DNA of 64,000 nucleotides from Henckelia pumila. Lineage: Eukaryota > Streptophyta > Magnoliopsida > Lamiales > Gesneriaceae. The position numbers and the translations under genes are program-made. Below the pieces are notes generated by a model, which ran no database searches, was not told the origin of the DNA, and was given only the letters and a program-made list of their open reading frames with translations. This document shows positions 1 to 13,741 of this stretch, one piece after another. The stretch lies in contig NW_027331831.1 of NCBI RefSeq assembly GCF_033568475.1, forward strand, positions 7,316,001 through 7,380,000, given 5' to 3'. How positions within the stretch are numbered: position 1 is the stretch's first letter; the number at the start of each line of letters is the position of its first letter.

Positions 1-678
1 TTTACGAAGACAATGCGGCTTGTATTGCTCAACTGAAAGATGGATACATCAAAGGTGATAGGACAAAACATATATCCCCCAATTTCTTTTTCACCCATGA
101 TTTGCAAAAGAAAGGTGATATTGAAGTTCAACAAATTCGCTCAAGTGATAACCTTGCCGATTTTTTCACAAAATCATTGCCCACATCAACTTTTGAGAAA
201 TTGGTGTACAAAATCGGAATGAGGCGACTTAGAGATTTCAAGTAATGTTCGCAACAGGGGGAGTTAATCCAAACTGCACTCTTTTTTCCTAGTCCATGAT
301 TTTTCCCAAGTGGTTTTTCATGACAAGGTTTTTAACGAGGCAATTTAGCAATAATGAGGGATGTTGTACTCTTTTTCCTTCACTAGATTTTTATCCCATT
401 GGGTTTTTCCTAGTAAGGTTTTAACGAGGCACATCCGTCGAATGACATCCAAGGGGGAGTGTTACAATATTATGGATGTCAAAGATTTGGGTGATCGAAC
501 AAATCTTCAAGAGATGGTAAAAAATCAAGATAATATCAATTCCTTGTAATTGCATAGTTACCATACTCGAGAATTTCTTGTACCTATAAATAGGTCACTT
601 ATGTAATACTTTTGATATATTAAATTTACATGTTTTCTTTGCATATTTTTTGATTAGTTTATCCTTTATTTTATAACA
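1..678 (+). mobile_element. Ty1/copia element A, 3' end only (fossil)
   Basis: The first 240 bases encode the end of a copia RNase H domain: an EDNAACIAQLK-like block, a KGDRTKH block, and a terminal DFFTKSLPTSTFEKL block. After it come the non-coding TTTTTCCCA...AAGGTTTTAACGAGGCA repeats and a purine tract (AAGGGGGAG) directly before the 3' LTR. The protein end and untranslated tail closely resemble those of elements C and D in this window, so the three belong to one lineage. The 5' part lies outside the window, so age and wholeness cannot be judged. Confidence 0.85.
460..678 (+). repeat. Putative 3' LTR of copia element A
   Basis: It starts with TGTTACAA directly after the purine tract and is taken to end at TTATAACA, which makes a near-inverted terminal pair. 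It contains a TATA box (CCTATAAATAGG near 585) as in the LTRs of elements C and D. The right edge is inferred from the inverted terminal motif only, because the partner LTR is outside the window. Confidence 0.6.
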
Positions 679-812
679 ACTTTATATTTTTTATCTACAT
701 CATAAATTTTTATTTTTACTTTTTAAAATTAACAACGAATCTTTCCTATGTTTCAAAACCGTCGTAAAACGTGGATGAGATTTATTAGTTTAAATATATA
801 ATAATAAATTTT

Positions 813-856
<44 letters not shown>

Positions 857-880
857 TATTTATTTATTTATTTATTTATT
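813..880. repeat. Compound microsatellite (ATC)n then (TTTA)n
   Basis: About 14 ATC units run directly into TTTA units, about 300 bases upstream of the GT47 gene start. Confidence 0.95.
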
Positions 881-1177
881 ATTAAATACCTGAAAATGAG
901 ATTCAACGTAATTTGTAAGCTAGATCTGTGGTGGTTTTCTGCTATTGCAAAATCCCTAATTTCACTGATTGGATACTGTGCGAACAACAATCTTCTGTAT
1001 CAAATTCAAATCCCTAAATTCCAATTTGTTTTGTCCCCAATCCAAAGTTAAAAATTCAAACAAGAAAAGAACACGGCAATTCTCGAGATCAGCTATTTAC
1101 TGTTTATCCTCCGATCCAATCTGCACCATTCCTTTGGGCCCGCGGGATTCTCTCTGAAAATCCAGCTGCTTTAACAA

Positions 1178-3711
1178 ATGCAAAAATCGATAAACAGGAC
1201 CTTGATATGCTTTTCGCTATGCATTCCGCTACTCTTCGGTTCGTTACTCCTCGCCGGAACTCTCGATTACAAATCCCAGTTCCTATCTTTCTTGCCCCAG
1301 CTCAATAATGCTGCGCCTTGCCGAGCTCAAGCGCCACCTCTCCGCGTGTACATGTACGATTTGCCTCCGCGTTTTAATGTGGGGTTGATGGACCCCACTT
1401 TTCCCGACAGTGAACTGGTGACTGCATCGAATTTGCCCATGTGGAGGTGGAACGATGGGCTCAGAAAACAGCACAGCGTGGAGTATTGGATGATGGCCTC
1501 GCTTTTGTACGAGGGGAATGATGATTCGGGTTCCACCCGGGAAGCGGTTCGTGTTAAGGATCCAGAGTTAGCTGATGTTTTTTTCGTGCCCTTCTTTTCC
1601 TCGCTTAGTTTCAATCTTCATGTGCGGAATATGGCCGAGTTGAATACTGTCGACGAGCAGCTGCAGGTGGGGTTTTTTTCCTTTTCTTTTTTTTTTTTTA
1701 AAAAAAGATTATTTTCTGTGTTGTATTTGTATTCATGAATTGATGTGATGGGCACTCACTTGTGTTCTTTTATATTTGTCTGGATTGCATATTTGAGTAC
1801 TGCCTTGACATTATGTACATTTTGTATAATTGTATTTGATTTTATTGTTTCAGTTGGATCATATGAAGTTAGTTATTGAGCTTGTCGAAAATGGTGAAAT
1901 TCTTTTCTTCGTCTTAATTTGTGTCTTGAAATGAGTTTCCTATCTTTAAGTTTAGCTATGGTTAACAACCATAAAAATTCGAGTACATAAGCGTGTGCAT
2001 GGCTCGCCAGGTAAAATGATTAATTGTCAAATCTGTAATTCTATGTATGATGTGTATCAATTATTATTATTATTATTTTGAGAGCATCAATTAATATTAT
2101 TAACTAAAGCACACCATGGGATGATTTTCCGTGAAGCTGAGATGTAGTATGATTTTTTTATGGTTCCTTTGTGAATTGAGTACAAAGCCACGTTAATGCC
2201 ATTTTTTTTTGTGGCATACTGTTTGACAGAATGTTTGAATAAAGTGGAAACTTCCTTTTGGTCTCATCTTTTCTTGTTTGGACAAAAGTTCTACTGAGTA
2301 GCTGAAAACATTATGCTTTGTATCATCAAAATGCAATCTTCTTATGATAGAATCATTATAGCTGCATTTAAGTCATAAAACTGGAATCAAGCATTTTCTC
2401 TGAATTATTCCCAAGTCCTAGTCAAATGGAGATTGTTAGATATGAGTGATTGCCGACCTCATCATTTAAACCAGTCCTTACGTCAGTCCATTTTCTAGAC
2501 ATGTTTGATTGTTTTTACTTAATTAGAGATGTATCAGAGGTAACTTATTAGAATTTATGGTTTTCAGATGTTAATCTTTCTTATTATTTAATAGAGCTGA
2601 GCACTGTTCATTTTACTGCAGCTCGAGATGGTTAATATTATAAAAGCATCGGATCACTGGAAAAGGTCCGGTGGACAAGATCATGTTATTCCTATTCATC
2701 ATCCAAATGCTTTTAGACAGTATCGTGATCAAGTTAATGCTTCCATTTTCATTGTGGCTGATTTTGGTCGCATCATGAACATTTCTCGACTATCAAAAGA
2801 TGTTGTTGCTCCCTATCCTCATATGATAGAATCATATACCAGTGAAGATCAGGGAGACCCATTCGAGGCTCGAAAGACACTTCTCTTCTTTCGCGGGAGG
2901 ACTAAGAGGAAGGATGTATGATAATCTACAATACGGAGTTATGTTTTGTCCTTTCTTTACTGAATAAACCATACGGCTGACATAGTAATATCAACCTGGC
3001 AGGAAGGAAAAATTCGTGCCCAGCTGCATAATATGTTCACAGGAATGAAAGATGTAATCTACGAGGAGGGCAGTGCATCAGAAGAAGGCTTCAAAGCTGT
3101 AAGTTAAAATAGTGGTTACTTTGCACATGAAAGTTGTCAATGTCCGGACATATCTTTTAAATCATGAGAAGTTGATATTTTTCATCTAAAAACAATATGA
3201 AAGTTGGATGTTTGGAACCTCCAATTCCTTATCGTTCTTCGGTCTGGGAATATTATTTCCATCTGATACTTCAAAATTTTCTTGGTTATACTAGTCTGCT
3301 GAACAAATGCGTTCATCAAAATTCTGCCTACACCCTGCTGGTGATACTCCGTCGTCTTGCCGTCTATTTGATGCCATTGTGAGCCACTGCATTCCTGTAA
3401 TTGTGAGTGACAGACTCGAGCTACCCTTTGAAAGCGAAATAGACTACAAAGAGTTCTCAATCTTCTTCTCAGTGAACGAGGCTCTGCAACCAGGCTACTT
3501 GATCGATGGGCTCAGGGGCATTTCAAAAGAGAAATGGACAAAAATGTGGCTGAAGCTTCGAAGCATTTCTCATCACTTTGAGTTTCAGTACCCACCAAAG
3601 AAGGATGATTCAGTCAATATGATATGGAGACAGGTGAAGAATAAGGTTCCTGCTGTCAAGCTTGCTTTACACAGAAGTAGGCGGCTGAAAATACCAGATT
3701 GGTGGAGATAG
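1178..3711 (+). CDS. Exostosin-family glycosyltransferase (GT47), ARAD1/ARAD2-like probable arabinosyltransferase
   Basis: Four exons, all in phase 0: 1178-1666, 2622-2915, 3003-3098 and 3295-3711, giving about 431 residues. Each junction has GT..AG and keeps the family reading frame across the join (DEQLQ to [15 protein letters not shown] to EGKIR; GFKA to SAEQMR). The N-terminus is short and basic, followed by one hydrophobic stretch (about residues 9-27): a type II Golgi membrane anchor. The exostosin domain starts at [12 protein letters not shown] (55-66). It includes HHPNAFR, VADFGR and [10 protein letters not shown] in exon 2 and [19 protein letters not shown] (303-321), the nucleotide-sugar-binding core of the family. 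It ends in IPDWWR. Arabidopsis ARAD1 and ARAD2 act in the arabinan side chains of pectin (rhamnogalacturonan I), and the similarity and length fit that subfamily. Substrate is inferred by family; other GT47 clade members are possible. Confidence 0.9.
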
Positions 3712-3842
3712 TTCTCTGACATCGGAGTTTTTAAGTTTGTACATTCTTCTTTTTTTTTTTTTTTTTTTCCTTCAAAATTTCCGGTACATCTCCGGTTGTG
3801 TAACAGGGGAATATAGATGGTTACAGTTTTGACTATACAAAC

Positions 3843-3848
3843 AATAAA
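3843..3848 (+). terminator. Candidate poly(A) signal of the GT47 gene
   Basis: AATAAA lies 132 bases after the GT47 stop codon, behind a T-rich stretch at 3750-3768. Position and motif are typical of a plant 3' UTR; usage is not proven. Confidence 0.5.
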
Positions 3849-4089
3849 GATATGTTATTAAGAATAATTCTTGCTACAGAAGATATTGAATTGCTTGGTG
3901 ATCATAAACCATGAATTTGAACGGGATTCGAAATTGCAATTATATATTGTATTCTCAAATCTGAGTTAGATACTGTGTTACTCAATGGTGAGGCTCGAGT
4001 TAAGACTGTACTCTATGTGGCTTTAATTTTGGTTGCTATCCGGAAAATCAACTTCGATGAATCATTGTAAACCATAGTTTCTGGTAAAT

Positions 4090-4765
4090 GCAAGAAAGGA
4101 TAACTGAGTATGTCAAATATGATCAAGATACAACTGCTGATCATGTCAACACCATTATTTTCTTGCACATTTCTTTCTATTGAGTCACAGTTGCAAAAAT
4201 GAATCCAACGAGTATTTACATATTCTTTTTTAAAAAAATCCAATGTGACTTTGACCATTTTCCCGAGTGTTTGTTGTATATCATAATTTTATTTTATATA
4301 GTCGTTTATGTTTCATGACATATAAAACTGTGGGTTTTGCTGTGTTCATCTTCCGGATATTTCATTATATTTTACTTTTGTTTCTCCTATATGTGATTTT
4401 TGCACTCCATAAGTGAAGTAAATCTCATAATATACTTAAAAACAGATGAGATGAATACAAAACAACCGTTGAAATGTCATCAACTCAAATGGTTTAAGAT
4501 ATTCAAACTACAATGTCGAATATGATCAAGCTAGATGCAGTTGTTGATCATGTCAACAGTACAATTATTTTCTTGATGGATACTTCTTTCTATTGAGACA
4601 CAACGCGCGAAGATGTATCCGACGAGTATTTATGTTTCTGATTAAGAAAGATAAATGTCAAAATATACTAAAGACAGAGGAGATGAATACAAAACACTCG
4701 TTGAATGTCATATTAACGTTATCAACACAAATGGTTTAAGACATTCAAACTACATCACAAATCTT
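4090..4765. repeat. Imperfect direct repeat pair downstream of the GT47 gene
   Basis: A segment around 4100-4240 (TATGATCAAG...TGATCATGTCAACA...TTTCTTTCTATTGAG) recurs at about 4515-4650. A second block, GAGATGAATACAAAAC...TCAAATGGTTTAAGA, recurs at about 4445-4510 and 4680-4750. The copies are diverged and no coding capacity is visible. The rest of 3850-5500 is AT-rich DNA in which I see no gene. Confidence 0.6.
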
Positions 4766-5519
4766 TATAACAATTTCTATTAATATATATATAGAATGAT
4801 GATCGATTCTAGAATACTACAAAATCTATTATTTTGTAGCTCTGGTAACAATTCCGCCTATTCATAAGTATTAGCAAAATGTTCAATAACATTTTAGCCG
4901 AAGATGGAGTACTTAGCAAAGTCAATTTATATCATTAGTAAACTACCTAATATTTCTTATTATTTCATGCATTATACCTAAGTTTGACAAATGAAAATTA
5001 TAATTTATCATATCCCGTGTTTCAGATATATATACACTTGACAAATTCAATTATGTCTGCATTTTCCGCGTGTACTGTTTTCTCACGAAGAAGAAACATT
5101 CACCTTCTCTTCTCTCGACGGGGAAAAATATATTTATTTTTTCCCAACAGAAAGTCAAAATTTTGGCCTACACTGGGACTGTTTCCTAAAAAGCCAAATC
5201 TAAATATTATAAAGCATATTAATAAACAACATTTATCTTACGTAAAAAAATAAACAACATTTATCTCGAAAAACAAAAAAAAAATCTTGTGATACAATAT
5301 AACGGGTCAATTTTTTGAGACAGATCTTTTATATGAGTCATCCATAAAAAATTATTATATTTTATGTCAAAAATATTATTTTTTATTGTAAATATGAGTT
5401 GGATTGAGCCGTTTCGAAAAATTGAATGTCATTTAAGCTTTGAGATTTTATTTTTTTTATATGTCCAAGTTGTTTAAATATAGTACATCATAAATTTATT
5501 CAATATATATCATAAATGA

Positions 5520-5773
5520 GCCCACAGGGGCATAGGCGAGTTGGTAATTCCTGAGGTCACGTGGGAAGAGATTCCCCAGCGTTGCGGGTTCGATTCTCGT
5601 GTGGAGCATATTCTCTGCTGAAATATTATGGGGATATGCTCTGGGGGTTAGATCATGTTGCTCCCTCCTTCAGGTCCCTGTCGCTCGTGCACATCCCTCG
5701 ATTTAACCTCCGCGTGAGCCAATGGGCCTCTGACTCATGTGGAATGGAGTCCTTCGGGGTCAACCCTTTTTTA
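5520..5773 (+). mobile_element. tRNA-derived SINE with perfect 18-bp target-site duplication
   Basis: The head resembles a tRNA with a box A (TAGGCGAGTTGG) and box B (GGGTTCGATTCTC) of the RNA polymerase III promoter, about 50 bases apart. A tRNA-unrelated body and a T-rich end follow. It is flanked by identical copies of AATATATATCATAAATGA at 5502-5519 and 5774-5791, which fixes both ends. The perfect duplication points to a recent insertion. It is distinct in sequence from the other three SINEs in this window. Confidence 0.88.
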
Positions 5774-6163
5774 AATATATATCATAAATGAAACTAAGTT
5801 GGCAAGTGCACTTGTCCTAACATTTAGAATATATCCCAATCAATATTTTCAGCATAAGTTGTTGGAGTTCCATATATTAATCCAACATAAATGGCGAATC
5901 CCATAAAGTTTTGATTTAAATTGATTAAGTCAAATAATTATCTTCGTCATAAATATAATGTTTCCGCAGACGGAGGGTTTACCAAACTCCGATGTGACAT
6001 TTTTAAACTTTGAATAATATAGTTGTACCACACTAACACAAGCTTACAATAATAATAATGATGATAATATCATAATCGTTGACCATATCAAATCATAATT
6101 ACACAAATCTTTCTGTTTTTTTGTACAAAAAAAATTTAATGTGTGTTTATTCATGTATCCATG

Positions 6164-7069
6164 TAGACTTGGCCAAGGGCCAGGTTGGACCCGGACCCGG
6201 ACCGAAATCAGCCCGTGGTGAACGGGTCGGTTAACCGGGTCAACGGGTCCAACCCGGAACCGGGACTGGACCGCCTCGTATCCGGCGGGTTGGCCGGTTC
6301 AACCCGGCGGGTCCGACCCTTCGGGTTCGTCGGGTTGATCCATCGGATTTATCTTTTTAAAATATTATTTTAATTTTAAATAATAATTTAAATAATATAT
6401 ATTTGATATCCACACATGTGTGATTTGAATCAAAACCAAATGAGTTTGAGATCTCATTTTTATCGCTAGACCAAGTGTTGATTTGTTAATTGAATGTGAT
6501 TGAATATAAATAAATGTAATAATATGTTTTATACAAGATATTTAAACTTGAAATGTAATATATTTTTTATTGAGATAAATAGAGTTTTTTATTGAGGTAG
6601 ATAGAGTTTTTAATATAAGATGTTGAAATATAATATATATTTTTATTGAATTAATATAATAAATTTTTTATTGATATATATATAATTTTTAATATAAGAT
6701 GTGAAAAGTTGAAATATAATATATTTTTTATTTAATAAATATAATATTTTTTTATTGAACTAGATAGAGTTTTTAATATATAATGTTGAAAGTTGAAATG
6801 TTATATAATTTTTATTGAATAAATGTAATATTATAAGATGTTAAAAGTTAAAATATAATATATTTTTATTTAATAAATATAATATATTTTTTATTAAGAT
6901 AATGAAATATTTGATAGATTTTTTAAAATTCAACTGTACAAAAAAATTTTAAATTTTTTTTAAAAAAATAAGGATCGAACCGAACCCGACCCAGACCTGA
7001 ACCGACCACGGGCGGGCCGGTTAAGAGTCGGCCTATTGCCGACCCGGACCCGACCCGTTGCCAGGTCTA
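6164..7069. mobile_element. Non-autonomous hAT-type element (906 bp)
   Basis: The terminal inverted repeats start TAGACTTGGCC at the left and TAGACCTGGCAAC (reverse complement) at the right. An exact 8-bp duplication, TATCCATG, flanks it at 6156-6163 and 7070-7077, as expected for hAT. The outer about 180 and 100 bases are GC-rich runs of ACCCGG/GGGTCGG, whereas the core is very AT-rich with repeated TTTTTATTGAAT-like blocks. No transposase is seen. Confidence 0.85.
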
Positions 7070-7322
7070 TATCCATGTAAATGAATGCACATTTTGTTAG
7101 GAGACTAATTTCCATGACAGGGATGTAATAGGAAGAGTGGGATTCAGCGAGTTACGAAATTAAATGGAAAATCAACTCTTTGAATATATAGTACTGATAA
7201 TTTTAGAATATAACACAGAATTTAAATTTTGCATATTAACATGCATCGGACATTCCATAGAAGAATAATATTTTTAAATCATCTTTAGAAGACTAATTTG
7301 ATTAATTAATCTAAAAACGCTT

Positions 7323-7324
<2 letters not shown>

Positions 7325-7361
<37 letters not shown>
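7325..7361. repeat. (TA)n microsatellite
   Basis: About 18 TA units without interruption. Confidence 0.95.
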
Positions 7362-7362
<1 letters not shown>

Positions 7363-9030
7363 TATTTTATAATAGTTGAGAGACACGTACTAACGGCTAA
7401 CATGAGGACACCAACTTTTGTTTCCGATTTTACCCTCTCATCTCATTTCTATCCACTATTCCACTAAACCTCCCACTCAATCTACCCACAAAAAAATTAC
7501 ATATAAAAATAACTTTTATTTTACACACGCATAAACATGTGCTTTTTTTACTAGTATATATAATAAATACACTAAAATAAAATTATCGTTATTCAAATCT
7601 GGAGGAATTGACTTGAGGAGGTAGGTATCTGGCTATTATTACACTATGATTTCTAGGAAACTTTGTATATTTTTTGTTGTTAATTTTTTTTAAATCCAAA
7701 TCAAGTTATTATTACTATTTACCATTTTCCCTCTCGATACCAAAATATTTAGTCCAATAATTATAAATGAATCAAATGTTTTTTTTTCACATTATTCATT
7801 GCATTGCATCACTACCTATATACTAACATTGAACTAACTATGATTTACGTGTTAACCGTTGAATCTGTCTTAACAGAAAGAAAGTAATATTTTTAAGGTA
7901 GATTTAGTGATCGATATTATTTAAATTATATATATGTATTTGGATCAATGAGTTTAAGTAGCAGATCTAAAATTGTGATTATAAGCTTTTTTAAAAAAAA
8001 ATTGTGATTATAAGACATCGCATTAACCCAAACACCAATCGATGTAAAGTTTGACCTGATCGTGGGAAGACGTGCTGACCCACCAACTATCGCACAGATC
8101 CATTTTTAGTTGGCTGTATAATTTTATTGATTTTTAGTATGAAAATTATCTGCCAAATATAATAAATATAAAAATAAAAGATTCTCATTTTCCATTTCAG
8201 TAAACAAATGATGGCCACCGGCTATACCGAAAACTTAATCGAAGTAATGGTTTGGTGCATTAATGTATCGGAATCTTTATTCATAAAATAATCATAAATG
8301 CCCATCATATGATCAATTCAACACTAATAAAACATGCAAGTTAAATTTTTTTTTTTTGAAAAAAAAAAGTGAAAGAAAGAAAGAAAAACATGCAAGTCTT
8401 CCAAGCGTATGGAGAAATTTTATGTTATTTTTAAAGTAAATTAGCAAATTAAAGATACATCTAAAAATAGACATTTTTTATGAGGTGTGGATCTTTTGGA
8501 AAAACTTGTCTCACATATTGTGATATTTCATCCTATTTCCATATGATCTTGCATTTTATATATCAGCGATTGAGTTATATGCGATGCATGTGTAACATAA
8601 TAAATAAAAACTAAGTAGTAAAACATTGAGAATTATAAGAAGTATGTGGAATGAAAATAAGTTGATAAGTTTTTCCAATGTTTTTAAATTCGAGATAATA
8701 ATGGATTCTATCATATTGTACAACTCGACTTACATTGGTATCACATGGATGGATCGAATCAGTTAAGCTTTATATACAATGCAGATGATAGCCAAACACT
8801 TACACATCATATGGTCAATTTAAGGCAAAATCAATTTTGTCTTTCTAAAATTTTCCCATCACCTAAGGTCCGAAATTATTGTACAGAACATATTATGTCG
8901 CTGATCCGAAATTTTTGCATTGTACCACATGGCCGTCCAATTAACCAATAATTTTGGAATTTTTTTTTTTGGACTTTCCTGATATAATAATTACAATATT
9001 TATGATTTTGCTTGTTAAATTGTAGAATCT
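7362..9030. other. AT-rich intergenic stretch, no gene seen
   Basis: No gene, RNA or bounded mobile element recognised on either strand. A segment near 8207-8275 (GATGGCCACCGGCTATACCGAAAAC...ATGGTTTGGTGCATT) resembles one at about 20870-20925. It may be the ragged left edge of the tandem methyltransferase units. Confidence 0.5.
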
Positions 9031-9564
9031 TTGGCCGTTGGAGAGTCCTGCATCTCACTTTTGATATTAGGTCACGATCCGAGCAAATTGATCACACCGA
9101 TTTCATATAATTTTTTAAATGAAAAATATCTCTAAGAATTTGAGTTTTTACTAGTGCCATATTTTTCTGAGGTACGTTGTATGTTAAAAAAGTTAAAATT
9201 TTATTTCAATGTCAATGTTAATTGTATTGCACGACTTTAATTTAACTACATAGACGATGCGAGTTAGAATATTGGTTCAGTCTAGAGAGTAATGCACTGT
9301 ACTTGAAATGATTATTGACGTCTGTGAGTCTTGAAAACAAAAACACTGCATGAAAAAGTTATAGAATGCCAATCCCGAATTGTTCCTGTGCTATTAATAA
9401 TTATTAGCAGGTAATTAAAAAAATATATTGAGCCCGAATTTTGAGTCCAAATTTTTTTAAAAAAATTGTTATTTTTTTTATTTGAGTATGATAAATTTCT
9501 CTTGCCCATATTAGCTCCACGTACCTATATCGAGGATCATAAATTTCTCCTGATACTAGAATGG

Positions 9565-9800
9565 AGTTTTTCGACCCTGCAGAGGGGTAATACCCCCTCT
9601 GAAGATTGCATGGCCATGATTGAGCCACATGCAATTTACGGAGATGTCGATGCCACCCATGGGTACTACCCACACGGATGACATCGACATTTCCGCAATT
9701 TACATGTGGGGCCCACATAAAATTATGGGCCCCACATGTAAATTGGCCAATCATGGCCATGGAAATGCAGAGGGGTATTAATTACCCTCTCTGTATGGTC
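9565..9800. mobile_element. Mutator-like MITE built of nested hairpins, 9-bp target-site duplication
   Basis: Exact 9-bp copies of CTAGAATGG flank it (9556-9564 and 9801-9809), a length typical of Mutator-like elements. Both ends carry a small palindrome of the form CAGAGGGGTAAT..ACCCCTCTG. The centre holds a perfect 19-bp stem, AATTTACATGTGGGGCCCA, with a 10-base loop. To its left is a second imperfect inverted pair built on ATGTCGAT/ATCGACAT. The open frames on both strands here follow from this symmetry and are not genes. Confidence 0.75.
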
Positions 9801-9809
9801 CTAGAATGG

Positions 9810-10930
9810 TCAAGACATAACATTTGAAATGCAATGTGATTTAATGCATATCATGACTTGCATTGTTAATATGCATGGAGCAAGTGTGGGATGGCTTAAA
9901 CGTTTATATTTATTATGAAAAATATTATATGTATGATGAGAGTTACAAATTTATGATCAAAAGTGTGTTTATGATAGTTTAGTAATTTTAAATACACAAA
10001 ACGTAATATATAATCTTAACACATTTATCATTTGATGATGAAATTATCTGCGTTTGTTGTTTCTATTTAGGAGAAAGATAGCGTTTTTGGTTTGGTAAAT
10101 TTGTTTTGTTGCGATTGTTGTCTCTTTTATTATTGCATTTTAGTTTTAATATTATATATTTTAATTTTTGATAATTTTAATCATTTTATCAGAAAAGTTG
10201 ATATGACATTATACAAAGTAGCATGTCAACGCCCTAATGATGCTAACATTAGGGAAAAAAATACTAAAATTTTCCAAAAAAAATATATAATGAACTAAAA
10301 ATGAAATTTCACCCGAGTGATATATAAATTACTTTTATTTTATGTAATAATTATTAAATTAGTAAATTACGCGATTCTGAATTATCACTTCATATTATTG
10401 ATATCATGTAATAAATATATTAGATTTTAAAAGATACTAATTTTGATTTAAAAAAAATATCAAATTAAACGATAGATGAAAACACAGTAGTTGCTCTCTA
10501 AGTAAATAAAAGCTATACCACTTTTTTGTATAGTTTTGAAAATAAAAAAATGTGAAACCTCATGGCCAAACCTTCTACACATGCGCATCTCTAATAATAG
10601 GTCTATGGTGAAACAGGTAAATCTGATCAATATATATCACGAAAAATACATAACAGTTTTCGACATAAAAATAATATTTTTTTTTATATATATGAACTCA
10701 AATCGAAAACTCATTTTACGAAATTAAACTATAAGACGGTTTAATAAAAGTTTTTGCGAGATCAGAACACGATTTTAGAATTTCAACTCTTTGTTTACCT
10801 ATTCACAGCACAAGCAACTATTACGGCGGTATGGTTGGTGAAAAAACACCCATGTTTGCTAACCCATCATACAAATATAATAATTTTTATATAGATAAAA
10901 ATATTCATAAATCAAATAAAATAATCAAAC
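9810..10930. other. AT-rich upstream region of copy 1, no gene seen
   Basis: No coding signal. The stretch 10090-10260 (TTTTAGTTTTAAT...GATAATTTTAAT...GACATTATACAAAG...CATGTCAACG) resembles the degenerate Mutator-like MITEs at 22.5, 41.2 and 55.0 kb, but no clean ends are visible. Confidence 0.4.
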
Positions 10931-10981
10931 GAAAAGTTAGTTGGGTCTGTGACATTTTCCAATTGAATCTTTCAATTGATC

Positions 10982-11030
10982 TTCACGCGTTGTTACGTAC
11001 TATTACCAAGCTTGGCAGACCTATATAAAT
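10982..11030 (+). promoter_or_regulatory. Core promoter of CCoAOMT-like copy 1
   Basis: TTCACGCGTTGTTAC (10982-10996) lies 25 bases before a TATA box, TATATAAAT (11022-11030), 131 bases upstream of the start codon. The same ACGCGT-centred element at the same spacing precedes all four array genes. ACGCGT fits the CGCG box (A/C/G)CGCG(G/T/C) known to bind CAMTA factors; binding here is inference. Confidence 0.7.
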
Positions 11031-11160
11031 TGGCCTGCAATTTTGGCAAAAAGGAAACAAGAACCAAATTCATCATTTGTTTTCACAGTTTTCGAATTCT
11101 AAATTTTGTGCTCATATAATATATCCAAATTACATATTCTCTCTTTAATTTTCTTCGACA

Positions 11161-12268
<1,108 letters not shown>

Positions 12269-12426
12269 GGACCAAACTATTCTTTATTTAGGGGCAAAAA
12301 AAGAAAAGGATTGTGCAATATATGTTAATTATTTTATATCCTTTTATTTCTTTAATTATAATGTTCATGTTGTATTCTCGTTTCAGTTTATGATTTTTTT
12401 TCTGGAACTTGTTTCAATCGTGATTC

Positions 12427-12432
12427 AATAAA
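12427..12432 (+). terminator. Candidate poly(A) signal of copy 1
   Basis: AATAAA 159 bases after the stop codon. The equivalent TTCAATAAAC motif is kept in copies 2 and 3. Confidence 0.5.
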
Positions 12433-13741
12433 CGATATGGAAATGAATTATTATATTTTACCAATACCAATACATATGTGTGATTGGATTTCTATTTTAT
12501 ACGCTTTTGCTTTTGCTCTTTTTTTTTTTTTTGTGGACATGTCAATTTTAATTTATGCTTTTTTTTTGGGTAACATTTCTCGCACGATTTTATGGTGTGA
12601 TGGGTCATTTTACACCATGTTAATTCATAATTGTAATAATGATTTGGTGATTTATGTTAGGAATGGTGGGATGATGGGATCTATTCGCCACTAATTTGAC
12701 CCGAAGTAACTAATTTTGATATGATGAAATAAAGAAATTCTTAAATTTACATTTAATGTGTGTGTTTTTAATTATTATTTTCATTCACTTTAGATCAGTG
12801 TAAATTTGTTTTAAATCTCGAAATTCAAACTTAAGTTTGTTTTAGTCTCTATTAGAATTGCACTTCTTGATCCAGATAAAAAAAAAATGTTTCTGAACTC
12901 TCTGAAACATATATCTTTTCAAGAGTGAAATTCGATAAAGAATATTAAAAATATGATGCTAGTATATGATATTTGAGTATCAATAATTTTAAATTCGGTA
13001 CAAAAGATAAGATTTTGAGTATAAAATTAAATATTTTTTTAATAATATCAACACTTGCATCACATGTTTTGATACTCAAATATCATATGTTAATATCATA
13101 TATACATGAAATAGTTAAGACTCAAATATCATGTATTAGCATTATATTTTCAATATTTTGTACCGATTTTTATCTTAAAATCTGATAAAAAGACTTTCAA
13201 TTATGCATATATGGTTGTTTATTGTTGTAGTTATTGTTATTATTATTTCGTCGTTAATTTGCATTATTTTTGGCCGTTGGAGAGTCATGCATCTCTATAG
13301 AATGTAATGTTAATGGTCAATGAATATTGAGAAGTACTGTGTACAACTTTAAAATATTTATATCACAATTAGATATATCTGATCATCTTTCAAATTTCAC
13401 GGTAAGTCGAGTGTCATATTTTCATCAAAATAATTGAATTCCTTGTAATCAATGAGAATCAAATACATGATTTTACTTCTGATACTAATTGTAGGACCAA
13501 ACACTTGTCGTTTTACTAAAAACTAAAGCTGATGGTAATTATGCAACTCAAATCTTTTAAACCGCAAAGCAGTCCAAGCGTCATGATTCGATCTCTCTAC
13601 CCACCAAAGATAATTATTGCACTCCAACATTATTGTTCACGTCGAAACAACTCTATTAATGAAACTCAAATCCATGATATATTTTTGTACAATATATATA
13701 CCTTCAAATTTTATATTAAAATATTAATTCCTCGTGAAACA

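Noticed and set aside
809-5000. CRISPR-like or phage-type repeats
   Set aside because: The repeats are microsatellites and diverged direct repeats; a plant genome context excludes CRISPR arrays.
5520-5600. Functional tRNA gene at the box A/box B sequence
   Set aside because: No acceptor-stem pairing or anticodon arm; flanked by an 18-bp duplication with a long tRNA-unrelated body, so it is a SINE head.
9404-9760. Overlapping open frames on both strands at 9.4-9.8 kb
   Set aside because: By-products of the palindromic Mutator-like MITE; symmetrical and without family similarity.
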